Origin: Anaerolineae bacterium
GTDB lineage: Bacteria; Chloroflexota; Anaerolineae; E26-bin7
DNA: 35,941 bases
Direction: 5' to 3'
Assembly: GCA_029933115.1 (NCBI GenBank)
Contig: JAOZOT010000004.1
Span: 1 to 35,941, forward strand
Of the stretch, positions 1 through 6,978 are shown one piece after another. Under the pieces are notes generated by a model. It did not search any database. It was not told where the DNA came from and saw only the letters and a program-made list of their open reading frames with translations. Each line of letters opens with the position of its first letter. Within the stretch, counting starts at the first letter, position 1. A program made the translations under genes and the position numbers.

Positions 1-15
1 CACTACGAGCATTTT

Positions 16-1098
16 TCAGACACGCTGTTTGACGTAAATGGGATTGGTAAAGACCCAGCCCCGTTCCCTGAAGAAACAGCGGCGATGGGCCTCGACTCTG
101 TAGACTCCTGGTTCCCTGGCCGTATAACGTAACTCCTTTCCCCTTGTGCGAGCTACGACTGTTCCATTTTTGAGCAAACGGATGTGAGCCCGCTGTGGCG
201 AAGAGACCTCAAACACAATCTGACTTTGAAGGGTAATGGCATCGCCCATGATGGCTTCGGCTACGCTGCTTCTGGCCTTGAAGCGGAAACCCCGCGCATT
301 GCCCAGCAAACCATATACTATGAAACAGCGCCCTCTTCTCAATGCTCCATAGATCACCTCTTTGTCGTGCTCCAACTCCCCGTTGAAGGTCTCTTCGCTC
401 AGAATGTGCAGATTGCTGGCCTGGAACAGGTGTCTATAAGAGAACACCTTCCTACTCAGGGGCCCCAGACGATAGGTTTTAGCATGGGCATCGGAACCGC
501 AGATGGCCACGACTCTTTTGGTTCGCAGAAGCTCGTCCCATCGGGCCAAGGTCTCTGGAAAAGGTCCGCACATGGCTATCTGAGGGAAATAGACCAGCAG
601 GATGGCCTGGAGCATGTTAGGGAGGTGAGCCTTGAACTCGGACATATAGTTCCAGAGCTCCAGGCCCGTGTAGCCTGTCACCGACCAGTCAACCCAGGGA
701 AGCGCCGCTTCATTGGCCAGCGGTGCGCTGCGCTCGAAGGGATGAGCGATGAAACCGAACCCACCCTGAGCATTGACCGCATCAATGACAGCCTGGGGGT
801 CTTTGGCGTAAGAGGCCACATCTTCGGTAATATCGAAAGCCAGATAGTGGTTGACCTCGGGCACCCGTTGGGTGTCGTGAACCTCTTCGCCTACCAGGAG
901 GAGGGTGTTCCCGTACCAGCCTTCTTTTCCTTTGACCAAGACGTTGTGGTCGGTGGGGATGACAAAATCCAGCCCCACGCTCTGAGCGATGCGGACGATT
1001 TCCTCATGGGTGGCGGTGCCGTCAGAAAAAGTGGTGTGAAGGTGGACGTTGCCTACATATTCGTTGCAATTCACGTATACGGCCTCAAAATGCCTCAA
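16..1098 (-). CDS. PHP-domain metal-dependent hydrolase (CehA/McbA-like)
   Basis: This 360-residue protein has the PHP-superfamily metal-ligand pattern in order: H19 and H21 in NVHLHTTFSDG, D50-H51 in PTDHN, E71/E72 in VGEEVH, H84, H119 in FIAHPFE, and D203/H205 in GSDAH. PHP enzymes are phosphoesterases or related hydrolases with two or three metal ions; the substrate cannot be read from the sequence. The last ~80 residues look like a beta-sandwich (HIRLLKNGTVVA, EPGVYRVEAHR), as in other CehA-type proteins. No signal peptide is visible, so it is probably cytoplasmic. The start is TTG: upstream in frame there is no ATG or GTG before a stop codon, and the codons just upstream belong to an 11-bp tandem repeat. 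It is transcribed divergently from the receiver gene at 1310. The fold is confident; the exact activity is not. Confidence 0.85.
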   Translation of the reverse strand: MRHFEAVYVNCNEYVGNVHLHTTFSDGTATHEEIVRIAQSVGLDFVIPTDHNVLVKGKEGWYGNTLLLVGEEVHDTQRVPEVNHYLAFDITEDVASYAKDPQAVIDAVNAQGGFGFIAHPFERSAPLANEAALPWVDWSVTGYTGLELWNYMSEFKAHLPNMLQAILLVYFPQIAMCGPFPETLARWDELLRTKRVVAICGSDAHAKTYRLGPLSRKVFSYRHLFQASNLHILSEETFNGELEHDKEVIYGALRRGRCFIVYGLLGNARGFRFKARSSVAEAIMGDAITLQSQIVFEVSSPQRAHIRLLKNGTVVARTRGKELRYTAREPGVYRVEAHRRCFFRERGWVFTNPIYVKQRV

Positions 1099-1130
1099 CC
1101 GAATCTCAACTGAATCTCCACTGAATCTCT
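1098..1130. repeat. Three tandem copies of an 11-bp unit at the PHP gene start
   Basis: Three consecutive 11-bp units of the form AC(C/T)GAATCTC(A/C/T) begin at 1098, 1109 and 1120. The array lies immediately upstream of the TTG start of the PHP gene, in the divergent intergenic region. An 11-bp period is close to one helical turn, so repeated protein contacts on one DNA face are possible, but replication slippage would give the same pattern. Confidence 0.75.
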
Positions 1131-1151
1131 ACCCACAAAAAGGGGCAGCAA

Positions 1152-1160
1152 TGGTATAAT
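1152..1160 (+). promoter_or_regulatory. Extended -10 promoter element (TGG-TATAAT)
   Basis: TATAAT at 1155-1160 is preceded by TGn, giving an extended -10 element. There is no good -35 hexamer 17 bp upstream (CCCACA), which extended -10 promoters can tolerate. It would give a leader of about 140 nt for the receiver gene starting at 1310. Confidence 0.5.
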
Positions 1161-1309
1161 CATGGCAGACCCGCTTTAGCGGCAAACGCAGACAGGAATT
1201 CAAAAGCGCGCTTAATTGCTGGGGCATAGAAGCAGCTTGGCCGCTCCGCGCTCAAGCTCAGGGCTAAACGGCTATGTAGTGCGCTTTGAGGAACGATAGG
1301 AGTCGGGAA

Positions 1310-1774
1310 ATGACGGGCCCAGGGGAGGACAGCGGGCGCATTTTGGTAATTGACGAAAGGAAAGCCACCGGCGACTCCCTGGGCCTTATCCTGCGAAACA
1401 GTGGGTACAATGTCAGCGTGGTCTATAGTATGGACAAAGCACTGACAGAGACGCAGACCGGGGGCTTTGACCTGGTCATTGCCGACGTAAAGGTGCCAAC
1501 TTTGGATAGCCTGGAGATTCTGCGCCAGATAAAACAACACGATGCTGACATCGTCATCATCATGACCACCGACTACCCCACCCTGGAGACGGTCATAAAA
1601 GCTATCCGCTACAACGCTTACGATTATCTGATCAAACCCTTGGACAAAACCGATGAAGTGCTGGCCGTTGTCGGACAGGGGTTGCGCAAACGGCGATCCT
1701 TGTTGGCGAACCGGCAGGCTGACAGAAGTTTATCGTCCGGTAAAGTGCCATCGGCTCAGATTCACCCCACCTGA
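1310..1774 (+). CDS. Single-domain response regulator (receiver only)
   Basis: A 154-residue receiver-domain protein. The phosphoacceptor is D59 in LVIADVKVP, with the conserved switch Thr in IIMTT (T86/T87) and Lys K109 in YLIKPL. The acidic pair before alpha-1 is D15-E16 rather than Asp-Asp, which usually still binds Mg2+. About 25 basic residues (GLRKRRSLLANRQ) follow the receiver, with no recognisable output domain. I chose ATG 1310 because AGGAG lies 7 nt upstream; a TTG at 1286 in the same frame has no comparable ribosome-binding site. No kinase is adjacent, so its partner is unknown. Its 3' end overlaps the end of the convergent DUF3048 gene by 13 nt. Confidence 0.85.
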   Translation: MTGPGEDSGRILVIDERKATGDSLGLILRNSGYNVSVVYSMDKALTETQTGGFDLVIADVKVPTLDSLEILRQIKQHDADIVIIMTTDYPTLETVIKAIRYNAYDYLIKPLDKTDEVLAVVGQGLRKRRSLLANRQADRSLSSGKVPSAQIHPT

Positions 1775-3015
1775 TTGGTACTACCAAAGAGCAGCCGAGA
1801 GTCGGAGAAGAGCCACCTGCCAGATTGCAGGTGGCTCTCTTCTTGCCCCCCTATCTCGATTTCGAAATCGAGGGGCACTAGTTGCACCCATGTGTTGCCG
1901 GGTTTGAGGGGGAAGGGCCTCCCTTCACTATCTACGTAACGCAGCATGTCTGGCCGCCGGCGTCGTATCCACCTGACCTCGTAGGCTCGCCCATCGCGCA
2001 GAATGATAGCGCGCCCCTCTCCCCAGAGTTGGATTTCAATCGAATGAGCTCCCAACTCATCCTCAACGATGTCGGTCTCAACGTGATTGACGTAGAGCAC
2101 GACGACGTTCCGGACGGCAATCTGCTCCCCGGTCACCTCGTCAAGATGAGGCTCACCCAACACCGAGCGCAAATAGACCTGGCGCTCAGGGTCATATTGA
2201 TATTCAGCCGTGGCATACTGAGCGTTATAAACTATGGAAAGGTGAGTGGCCGGGCTTCCCCCATCCGGTGGTTCCTCAGCAAAGACCAGTCCCGTCAAGT
2301 CCTGACGGCTGTCCCATCCCCTTCTCTCCGCAGCCTGCCACAATGTTTCGGTATCGGTGAAGAGAGTGTTCTCATAAGCTTTGCCTTCTGCCGGGACTCG
2401 ATAGATGATCTCATCCGAGTCCGGGTCTCTGAACAGAGGGTCGGGAGACAGCAGCCGGTCGCTGAAATCACATTTTTGAAAGCGTGGTACAAGGCCGGGG
2501 CTGACTCCGGAGAAGATGAGGATGGCTTTATACATGGCTGGAATTTCCAGATCAATGAGGCGCGCACTGCGGATGCAGCCTATCTTCTCGGCCTTCTGGC
2601 AGAGGTAAATAGCTGTGAAACGGGTCAGGTTGGCTTCTGTCAGATGCTCAAATACAATGTCGGCTCGGTTGAGGCCGGCTTGAGGGCGGACAGCATTCGG
2701 GAAGTTGGAGATCTTCACGGCCAAAGGCCGGCGCTCCAGAACGCGGGGGTCGCTGACCTTCTCACCTGTGAGGGGGCAGATGTCAGGGGGCAGCGTGGGC
2801 AAAGCCTCTGGGGTAGGGGACTCTGTTGGGGTCGGGGCCAGGGTGGGCGTGGAGGTAGGCGTAGCCGTTGACTGCAATTGAGCGATTAACTCGGGAGTAT
2901 CGGTCGGTGTGGACGTTGCAGAAGAGCCGCCGGATGAGGAGCAGCCGCTGACGCCAGATGACAGCAATACCAACCAAGCCATTAAAATGTAAAGCGGAAA
3001 GCGAGCTCTGGACAC
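1762..3015 (-). CDS. DUF3048 (YerB-type) lipoprotein
   Basis: A predicted lipoprotein of 417 residues. From GTG 3015 the N-terminus has a basic stretch, a hydrophobic segment (YILMAWLVLLSS) and a lipobox GVSGC, followed by a Ser/Thr/Pro-rich linker of ~50 residues. The DUF3048 domain starts at CPLTGEKV; characteristic stretches are RPLAVKISNFPNAVRPQ, ADIVFEHLTEANLTRF and, near the end, NTWVQLVP. DUF3048 proteins are exported and of unknown function. An in-frame ATG at 3099 exists, but it lies at or upstream of the likely transcription start at the minus-strand -10 element (3102-3110), and it would add 28 residues before the signal peptide, so GTG 3015 is preferred. After the usual family end near NTWVQLVP the frame runs on for ~30 residues through a 12-bp hairpin, so the tail may be recently acquired. 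Confidence 0.85.
   Translation of the reverse strand: MSRARFPLYILMAWLVLLSSGVSGCSSSGGSSATSTPTDTPELIAQLQSTATPTSTPTLAPTPTESPTPEALPTLPPDICPLTGEKVSDPRVLERRPLAVKISNFPNAVRPQAGLNRADIVFEHLTEANLTRFTAIYLCQKAEKIGCIRSARLIDLEIPAMYKAILIFSGVSPGLVPRFQKCDFSDRLLSPDPLFRDPDSDEIIYRVPAEGKAYENTLFTDTETLWQAAERRGWDSRQDLTGLVFAEEPPDGGSPATHLSIVYNAQYATAEYQYDPERQVYLRSVLGEPHLDEVTGEQIAVRNVVVLYVNHVETDIVEDELGAHSIEIQLWGEGRAIILRDGRAYEVRWIRRRRPDMLRYVDSEGRPFPLKPGNTWVQLVPLDFEIEIGGQEESHLQSGRWLFSDSRLLFGSTNQVG
1809..1838. terminator. 12-bp hairpin between convergent genes
   Basis: A perfect inverted repeat: arms AGAGCCACCTGC (1809-1820) and its complement (1827-1838) around a 6-nt loop. It sits 35 nt past the stop of the + strand receiver gene and is followed there by CTTCTTG, a modest T-rich run. 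It resembles a bidirectional intrinsic terminator serving both genes. Unusually, it lies inside the last codons of the minus-strand DUF3048 frame. The T-tract is weak, so efficiency is uncertain. Confidence 0.65.
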
Positions 3016-3101
3016 GGTGGATGGACACCTCCGAAAACTATGGTATCCTGAGAATTTCACCCGTGACCTTCCGCGCGGGTGACAGTGCTTCGGCGACATT
3101 A

Positions 3102-3110
3102 ATTATAGCA
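3102..3110 (-). promoter_or_regulatory. Extended -10 element for the DUF3048 gene
   Basis: Read on the minus strand the site is TGCTATAAT, a consensus -10 with the TGn extension. The -35 position is not convincing. Transcription would start near 3095, giving a leader of ~80 nt to GTG 3015; this argues against translation from ATG 3099. Confidence 0.5.
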
Positions 3111-3320
3111 CATCTAGACGAATTAGGCTACTTCTGGTACCTCTTTCCCATTGACTTTCACAGGGGTTATGGTATGTTAAAAGGGAGGCTTTGGATAATG
3201 GCCTGCGGAGCGGGCTCCGGGGGCTTGACTGAACTCGGCCAGAGTCCTTACGTCAAGGGCTTGAGGCCCTTAGTCGAGCACTTTGAAACGGTGCCTTCTA
3301 ACAGCCTCCCCTTCAAACAG

Positions 3321-3349
3321 TTGACTTAAAGCAAGAGTGAGGGTATAAT
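3321..3349 (+). promoter_or_regulatory. Near-consensus SigA promoter for the signalling run
   Basis: TTGACT (3321-3326) and TATAAT (3344-3349) are separated by exactly 17 bp. Only one base departs from the housekeeping consensus. Transcription would begin near 3356, leaving a ~67-nt leader before the DUF4388 start at 3423. It is the best promoter upstream of the ~31 kb same-strand gene run. Confidence 0.8.
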
Positions 3350-3422
3350 TTAAACGTACATTTTTTTCAAATAGCACTGTCCAGAAACGGTGGTTCACTA
3401 CTAAAGCGAAGGTGGAAAGAAG

Positions 3423-4250
3423 ATGGCACTTAAGGGAAACCTGAGGGACTTTAGCACCACACAACTGCTCAATCTCATCAATCTGGCGCGCAAGACGGGC
3501 GCTTTGACCATTGAAGCGCAGGGGACTTCGGCCAAGTTGTTCTTCAAGGAGGGGAAGCTAATCCATGCCTCTCTGGGTGATCAGGATGGGCACCTAGCTA
3601 ACATGTTGCTTAAGGCGGGCAAGCTCAGCGCCGAGCAAACCAGAGCCATCCAGGCCCATTCCGAGGTTGATTCTGATAAGGAGCTTGGGCTTCTTTTGAT
3701 TAACGCCGGCTATGTTACCCAGAACGACATTGTGCAGAGCGTCAAGGCTTACATTTTGGATGTGGTCTACACGCTCTTTACCTGGGTGGAGGGCCTGTTC
3801 TATTTCGAGCCCAATATCCTTCCCTCAGAAGACAAGATTACCGTACCTATCAACCTCGAAAACGTTATTATGGAGGGGAGTCGTCGGCTCAAGGAGTGGG
3901 AGAGATTGCAAGATGAACTCCCTGATTTGAACAGGGCCTTGCGGTTCACAGACCGGCCTGATACTAAACTCCGTGACATTAACCTGAGCGTAGAGGAATG
4001 GCGAGTTATTTCGTTCATAAATCCGCGCAACACCATCAAACAGATAGCCCAGTCTAACAACATGGACGACTTCCAAATTCGGAAAATCGTCTATGGTATG
4101 CTCCAGGCTGGTTTGGTGGAGTTGGTGACACCGGAAGGGGGTGAGGCAAAACCGGGAATGCCACCTGGACGCCCAAGGACTGCGGCACCGCCGCCGGCGG
4201 TGAAGCGGGGGGTGATCCTGCGTCTGATTGATAGGATTAAAAAGATATAG
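3423..4250 (+). CDS. DUF4388 (PatA N-terminal-like) protein with C-terminal winged helix
   Basis: A soluble 275-residue protein. Residues 1-~135 match the DUF4388 pattern: MALKGNLRDFSTTQLLNLI, KTGALTIE, AKLFFKEGKLIHA, then a helical segment with LINAGYVTQNDI and WVEGLFYFEP. Residues ~188-236 (EEWRVISFINPRNTIKQIA, KIVYGMLQAGLVELV) look like a winged-helix unit. The tail is Pro-rich and ends in a basic helix (ILRLIDRIKKI). DUF4388 occurs in PatA-like regulators and next to small-GTPase systems in several phyla, and the next gene here is a Ras-like GTPase. A GTPase regulator or effector is therefore plausible, though DNA binding cannot be excluded. It is the first gene after the 3321-3349 promoter. 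Confidence 0.85.
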   Translation: MALKGNLRDFSTTQLLNLINLARKTGALTIEAQGTSAKLFFKEGKLIHASLGDQDGHLANMLLKAGKLSAEQTRAIQAHSEVDSDKELGLLLINAGYVTQNDIVQSVKAYILDVVYTLFTWVEGLFYFEPNILPSEDKITVPINLENVIMEGSRRLKEWERLQDELPDLNRALRFTDRPDTKLRDINLSVEEWRVISFINPRNTIKQIAQSNNMDDFQIRKIVYGMLQAGLVELVTPEGGEAKPGMPPGRPRTAAPPPAVKRGVILRLIDRIKKI

Positions 4251-4506
4251 GCACACTCTTGAGGAGAGGGCTTGCGCAGCCGGTCGGGGTGTGGGGGGTG
4301 TCCCTCCACCACTCTTCTTTTCCCTCACCAAGTGGGAGAACGGCCCACCTAGTCTGCTTTCGGGGCCGGGAAAGTGGGGTTGGGGAGGTACCCCTCAAGC
4401 TCCCCAGGCTTTGCAAGCCCAGAGGCGGAGAGCCGGGAAGAGGCAAGGAAAGGTTTCTCGTTGCCCTTCCAAATCTTATCTGAAAGAGAAGGGGTAGATA
4501 GTCAAA
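4251..4506. other. G-rich spacer between DUF4388 and GTPase genes
   Basis: A 256-nt G-rich spacer with no supported gene. It contains short imperfect inverted segments (GGGGAG/CTCCCC near 4385-4415) and looks like decayed intergenic repeat, similar in texture to 5944-6060. I see no T-tract terminator, so read-through from the promoter at 3321 into the GTPase gene is possible. Confidence 0.4.
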
Positions 4507-5043
4507 ATGCAAACGGTAAAAATGGTCGTCACAGGCCCTTTCAGTGCTGGCAAAACAGAATTCATCAGAACCATCAGTGAGATTGACGTCGTTTCAACCG
4601 AGCGCAAAATCACTGATGAAACCAAGAGCATCAAAGAAGAAACAACAGTGGCCATGGATTTCGGGCGTATCACTGTTGATGAGGATTTGGTCTTATATCT
4701 TTTTGGCACACCCGGGCAGAAGCGCTTCGACTTTATGTGGGAGATTCTGTCTGAGGGGATGCTAGGCTTCATCGTGCTCGTAGACAGTGTTCGCCCCGAG
4801 ACCTTCCGCGAGGCGAGACGTATACTCGATGTCTTCAGCAGTTACGGCGCCGCCACGCCCTACATCGTGGCCGCCAACAAACAGGATCTGCCTGATGCAT
4901 GGCCGCCTGAAGACCTGCGCATCGCCTTGAAAATAGACCGGAATGTAAAAGTTCTACCTTGTGTGGCCACCGACAAAGAGAGCGTCAAGAATGTCCTTCT
5001 GGAGCTCCTGTACTCTATCTTGGAGGGGACCGAAGAGGAATAG
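4507..5043 (+). CDS. Ras-like small GTPase (COG2229 type)
   Basis: A 178-residue G-domain. The P-loop is G10-PFSAGKT with K16 and T17; the switch I Thr is probably T47 (ETTVAMDFG); the G3 region is LFGTPGQKRF, where the usual Asp is replaced by Phe (FGTPG instead of DTPG); G4 is NKQD at 124-127; G5 is probably CVATD. These features fit the bacterial GTPases of the COG2229 group, distant relatives of MglA and of SRP receptor beta, which act as cytoplasmic switches. Such GTPases are commonly encoded with Roadblock/LC7 proteins acting as GAPs, but none is seen here; the DUF4388 protein upstream may fill a partner role. A purine-rich GAGAAGGGG precedes the ATG by about 11 nt. Confidence 0.88.
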   Translation: MQTVKMVVTGPFSAGKTEFIRTISEIDVVSTERKITDETKSIKEETTVAMDFGRITVDEDLVLYLFGTPGQKRFDFMWEILSEGMLGFIVLVDSVRPETFREARRILDVFSSYGAATPYIVAANKQDLPDAWPPEDLRIALKIDRNVKVLPCVATDKESVKNVLLELLYSILEGTEEE

Positions 5044-5148
5044 CTGGCCTCTGAAAGGGAGGGGAGGTTATCACGACTCGGCGATTGGGTTGCAACCGGC
5101 CGGCCGCCTGACTATCCAAACCCGGCCACCTGCAATGGAGGGGATAGG

Positions 5149-5943
5149 TTGAGTTCCATAGTTACGGATAAAGGCATCGTTCATTACGAAGTAGATGGAC
5201 GTGGCAAACCCCTCGTTTTCCTGCATGGTTGGTTGGGTTCATGGGGTGTCTGGCGCGAAATCATGTTGACTATCTCTAGTCTGCGCCGATATAAAATCTA
5301 CGCACTGGATTTCTGGGGCTTTGGGGATTCGGCGAAAAAGAGCGCACCTTTCTTCACCGTCCCCTCATACGTGTTTATGGTGGATCAGTTCATGGAGATA
5401 ATGGGAATCGCTCAGGCCCCAGTGATCGGCCACTCGATGGGAGGAACAGTGGCCATGAATCTCGCTTTGGAACACCCCTCCCGGGTCGAGAAAGTGGTCG
5501 TCATAGGTTCTCCTATGGTAGGCAGCTCCCTTAACATTTTGCTCAAGCTCGCCGGCCATCAATTCATCGCTTCTCTCGTCTGGAGTAACCTTGGCCTGTT
5601 GCGCCTGGGCCTGAGACTGTTCTCCTCCAGGCTGGCCAAAGATGGCCCCAAGCTTTACAGGATGATCGAAAAAGACCTCTCTCAGACAACAGTAGAAGCG
5701 TTCTGGTGGAGCATAGCCTCGTTGCGAGACATCAACTTGCAGCCGTATCTTAACCAAGTGCAAGTGCCGACCTTGGCCATTTACGGCCGGAAAGATAACA
5801 TTGTCCACCCATCTCAGGCGGGGATTATTGGTGAAGAGATAAGGGACGCTCGAGTGGAGTGGATGAATGATTCCAAACATTTTCCCATGCTCGATGAGCC
5901 GGAACGATTTACCAGCGTTCTGCTGGATTTCCTGGCCTCCTAG
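5149..5943 (+). CDS. Alpha/beta-fold hydrolase, copy 1
   Basis: A 264-residue alpha/beta hydrolase. The oxyanion motif is HGW (26-28), the nucleophile elbow GHSMGG has S96, the acid is D216 in GRKDNIV and the catalytic His is H244 in DSKHFPM. A lid of about 70 residues (125-195) separates the core halves. There is no signal peptide, so it is cytoplasmic. The substrate is unknown; esterase and C-C hydrolase relatives share this architecture. The start is TTG at 5149 with GGAGGGG five nt upstream. The protein at 27648 is a clear paralogue (shared HGWLGSW, GFGDS, KDNIV, HFPMLDE). In both places the next gene encodes a V4R protein, which suggests that hydrolase and V4R sensor work as a unit. Confidence 0.9.
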   Translation: MSSIVTDKGIVHYEVDGRGKPLVFLHGWLGSWGVWREIMLTISSLRRYKIYALDFWGFGDSAKKSAPFFTVPSYVFMVDQFMEIMGIAQAPVIGHSMGGTVAMNLALEHPSRVEKVVVIGSPMVGSSLNILLKLAGHQFIASLVWSNLGLLRLGLRLFSSRLAKDGPKLYRMIEKDLSQTTVEAFWWSIASLRDINLQPYLNQVQVPTLAIYGRKDNIVHPSQAGIIGEEIRDARVEWMNDSKHFPMLDEPERFTSVLLDFLAS

Positions 5944-6015
5944 TTGCATGGTCAGAAACCCCTCGCTCAGTTCGGGCGCGTGGGGTAGAGAGATGGGGAT
6001 GTCACCCCAACCCTC

Positions 6016-6038
6016 GTCCCTCCACAGAAATGAGGGAC
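6016..6038. repeat. 7-bp inverted repeat in the hydrolase-V4R spacer
   Basis: GTCCCTC (6016-6022) and GAGGGAC (6032-6038) form a perfect 7-bp stem with a 9-nt loop. It sits in the 211-nt G/C-rich spacer between hydrolase and V4R gene. No T-run follows, so it is more likely a repeat remnant or RNA-processing structure than a terminator. Confidence 0.4.
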
Positions 6039-6154
6039 TGCCCCTGATTGGAGACAAGAGGCCGTTTGGGAATCTGAACTGCTCCTCGGACCTTCGCTAC
6101 GCAAGCCAACTTCCGGTCGCCTGCGCTTTGATATGCCACGAGGAGGTACAAGGC

Positions 6155-6805
6155 ATGACAGAAGGCAAGGCTGAAACCCCTGCCACTGAAGTGAAGTACT
6201 ACTGGCCTAATAAAATGGGGCGCATTGCCCTCCTGGCCTTAGAGGACGTAATGGGCAGAAATGGAGTAAATGCCGTCCTCAACCTGGCCAAGCTAAGGCA
6301 TCTGGTCAACAACTATCCGCCTAACAACCTCGACTTGCAATTCAGCTTTGACGAGTTTAGCGCCATCCAACAAGCTCTTGAAGATATGTATGGTCCACGA
6401 GGTGGCAAAGGGTTGGCCTTGCGCCAGGGCCGAGCCGCTTTCAAGTACGCCCTCAGGGAGTTTGGAGCAGTATTGGGTATCACCGACCTAGCCTTCCGAC
6501 TGTTGCCTCTGGGATTGAAGATGAAAGTGGGCTTGAACGCCATCGCTGAGACTTTTAATAAATTCACCGATCACAAAGTTCACATCGAAGAGGAAGCCGA
6601 TCGTTTCATCTGGGTCATTGAACGATGCATCGTGTGTTGGAACAGGAAATCTGATGTGCCGTGCTGCCACGCCGCAGTGGGCATTTTACAGGAGGGCGCC
6701 CACTGGGTGAGTGGGGGGAAAAACTTTCGCATTGAAGAGATAACCTGCATCGCTATGGGTGATCCTACCTGCAATATTATTATTGATAAAAAGCCACTGG
6801 ATTAG
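6155..6805 (+). CDS. V4R-domain protein, copy 1
   Basis: A 216-residue protein. The C-terminal half carries the V4R (4-vinyl-reductase-like) signature: a first Cys cluster C158, C161, C170, C171, then GILQEGAHWVSGGKNFRIEE and C198-IAMGDPTC206. V4R domains bind small hydrophobic ligands and probably a metal through the Cys residues; relatives include BchJ and ligand-sensing domains of transcription regulators. The N-terminal ~110 residues are helical and shared with the second copy (NNYPPNN, YGPRGG, FKYALREF). There is no DNA-binding or membrane segment, so it would act through partners. ATG 6155 has AGGAGG eight nt upstream; an upstream extension of this frame would cover the spacer and lacks such a site. 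Role inferred: ligand sensor or carrier paired with the preceding hydrolase. Confidence 0.85.
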   Translation: MTEGKAETPATEVKYYWPNKMGRIALLALEDVMGRNGVNAVLNLAKLRHLVNNYPPNNLDLQFSFDEFSAIQQALEDMYGPRGGKGLALRQGRAAFKYALREFGAVLGITDLAFRLLPLGLKMKVGLNAIAETFNKFTDHKVHIEEEADRFIWVIERCIVCWNRKSDVPCCHAAVGILQEGAHWVSGGKNFRIEEITCIAMGDPTCNIIIDKKPLD

Positions 6806-6863
6806 ACAATTAGATCACCAGCAGGGGCCGGCCTAACAGACTCAGTAAGCCCCCAACTCTTGC

Positions 6864-6914
6864 TCGTAGTGGGCGCTTCGGCGCCTCAAAAACGCACCGA
6901 AGGGCGCACTACGA
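6864..6914. repeat. 21-bp imperfect hairpin, CTCGTAGT repeat family
   Basis: Arms of 21 nt (6864-6884 and 6894-6914) differ from perfect complementarity at three positions and enclose a 9-nt loop (CTCAAAAAC). The arms start with TCGTAGTG; the same word occurs inverted at position 1 and, as CTCGTAGTAA, at 35881. It is an intergenic palindrome of REP/MITE-like size, between the V4R gene and the beta-helix gene. No transposase is nearby. Confidence 0.7.
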
Positions 6915-6978
6915 ATCCCAATTGCAGTCTGCTGAGACTCGGCTCCGACGGGCGAAGGGAAGCGCGAGTTGCATAGCT

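Larger units (their letters stand above)
3016..3422. other. Divergent regulatory region, no gene
   Basis: About 400 nt between the DUF3048 start and the DUF4388 gene. It holds the minus-strand leader and extended -10 of the lipoprotein gene and the strong + strand promoter at 3321-3349. Between them lies GC-rich sequence with a short hairpin (AAGGGC/GCCCTT near 3255-3271) and phrases such as CTTGACTGAACTCGG that recur loosely at 9531 and 20148. Short open frames here lack ribosome-binding sites and family resemblance. Confidence 0.6.

Noticed and set aside
184..1113. Long open frame on the + strand opposite the PHP gene
   Set aside because: The minus-strand frame has all PHP motifs; the opposite frame shows no domain and no ribosome-binding site. 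It is a by-product of GC-rich codon use.
2958..3329. Small + strand frame across the DUF3048 start region
   Set aside because: It is antisense to the lipoprotein signal peptide and covers both promoters; no family resemblance.
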